Assembly: GCA_036567845.1 (NCBI GenBank)
Contig: DATCTT010000154.1
Span: forward strand, 1 to 15,015
DNA length: 15,015 bases
Source: MWAR01 sp036567845
GTDB lineage: Bacteria > Muiribacteriota > Ozemobacteria > Ozemobacterales > Ozemobacteraceae
Direction of reading: 5' to 3'
This document shows positions 14,522 to 15,015 of this stretch, piece by piece. Within the stretch, counting starts at the first letter, position 1; each line of letters begins with the position of its first letter. Under the pieces are notes generated by a model. It had not been told where the DNA came from. It worked only from the letters and a program-made list of their open reading frames with translations, and did no database searches. The translations under genes and the position numbers were made by a program.

Positions 14522-15015
14522 GGGCGGCCTCCTTCTCGGCCAGCAGACAGGCTGCGATCTTCGCTTCGGCATCCTTCATAGCATCGGAAGCGACCTTCGC
14601 GTAGTTCCAGTTGCGGAACTGCTCGGTGAGCGTGAAGAAGGTGTCGCGCGCCTTGTCCTTGTCAGCGAAGGTAAACTCGTGCTCGAGCACGCGGCAGACG
14701 CGGCTGAACAGATCCTTCTGGCGGTCGGGCGGGCAGGCGGCGTCGACGTCATCGAACGAGTTCTGCTGCAGGTACACCGAGTCGAGGAACTCGCTCTTGA
14801 GGTAGACGACATAATCGTCCATCGAGGTGCCTTCCTCGCCGACGACCTGCATCATCTCGAAGACGGACCGGCCGCGGCGCAGGAACGATCGGGCCCAGGC
14901 GACCTTTTTCTCGTCGATGATTCCGTGGTATTTCGACCAGGATTCGAGCGGATCGATCGCGGGGAAGCGGCGGGCGTAGGAGCGGGCATACGAGAGGCCA
15001 AGGAAGGAACCGACG
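14514..15015 (-). CDS. atpA: V/A-type ATPase catalytic subunit A, C-terminal part
   Basis: Only the last 166 residues are inside the window; the gene continues past the right edge and the P-loop is not seen. The visible part begins VGSFLGLSYARSYARRFPAI, matching the family stretch in which an aromatic-rich segment is followed by xxFPAIxWxxSxSxY. It continues through the helical C-terminal domain with VVGEEGTSMDDYVVYLKSEF and FLDSVYLQQNSFDDVDA, also typical of this subunit. It ends EKEAAHA and overlaps the start of subunit B by eight bases. Subunit A hydrolyses or makes ATP in the cytosolic head. The identification rests on these motifs and on the A-B-D-I-K gene order. Confidence 0.92.
   Translation of the reverse strand, partial: VGSFLGLSYARSYARRFPAIDPLESWSKYHGIIDEKKVAWARSFLRRGRSVFEMMQVVGEEGTSMDDYVVYLKSEFLDSVYLQQNSFDDVDAACPPDRQKDLFSRVCRVLEHEFTFADKDKARDTFFTLTEQFRNWNYAKVASDAMKDAEAKIAACLLAEKEAAHA

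Noticed and set aside
1..15015. tRNA, rRNA, CRISPR array, insertion sequence or attachment site
   Set aside because: I saw no cloverleaf-like segments, spaced direct repeats, transposase motifs or terminal inverted repeats while reading both strands.

Overview
The window is GC-rich, gene-dense bacterial DNA with no stretch over 300 bases lacking a gene. It looks chromosomal. I see no transposase, integrase, tRNA, rRNA, CRISPR array or phage gene. The organism should be a diderm: it has a beta-barrel outer-membrane-type protein ending in Phe, a lipoprotein with a lipobox, pseudopilins and several Sec signal peptides. The V/A-type ATPase genes run A-B-D-I-K, the order known from Chlamydiae and spirochaetes. 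That points away from ordinary Proteobacteria or Firmicutes and toward a less-studied diderm lineage, but I cannot name the phylum from sequence alone.

Layout. From 5970 down to 1, on the minus strand, lies one tight gene string that probably forms an operon. It begins with glmM (phosphoglucosamine mutase). Then come a TTG-started TPR lipoprotein, three minor pseudopilin-like proteins (GspI/PilV, GspJ/PilW and GspK/PilX types), a secreted eight-repeat FG-GAP/VCBS beta-propeller, and a secreted TPR protein that runs off the left edge. The order minor pilins then secreted propeller resembles the pilV-pilW-pilX-pilY1 arrangement of type IV pilus tips.

The 228-bp spacer 5971-6198 carries two divergent promoters: an extended -10 for glmM and a near-consensus sigma70 promoter pointing right. 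A strong intrinsic terminator-like hairpin with a T7 tract follows the rightward promoter almost at once. The only plus-strand gene, 6199-9054, encodes a 951-residue protein I do not recognise by name. Its middle carries the motif series of the PHP metallo-phosphoesterase superfamily in partly degenerate, split form, followed by a polytopic membrane region and a soluble tail. It is the most unusual gene here.

Converging on it with a 3-base gap is a porin-like outer membrane protein gene (9058-10149). Upstream of that lies the V/A-ATPase operon (15015 down to 10296): the C-terminal part of catalytic subunit A, then B, D, I and K, with short overlaps or gaps. Subunit K keeps the Ser-Gln, Gln and Glu residues expected for Na+ binding, so the enzyme may be a sodium pump or sodium-driven synthase.
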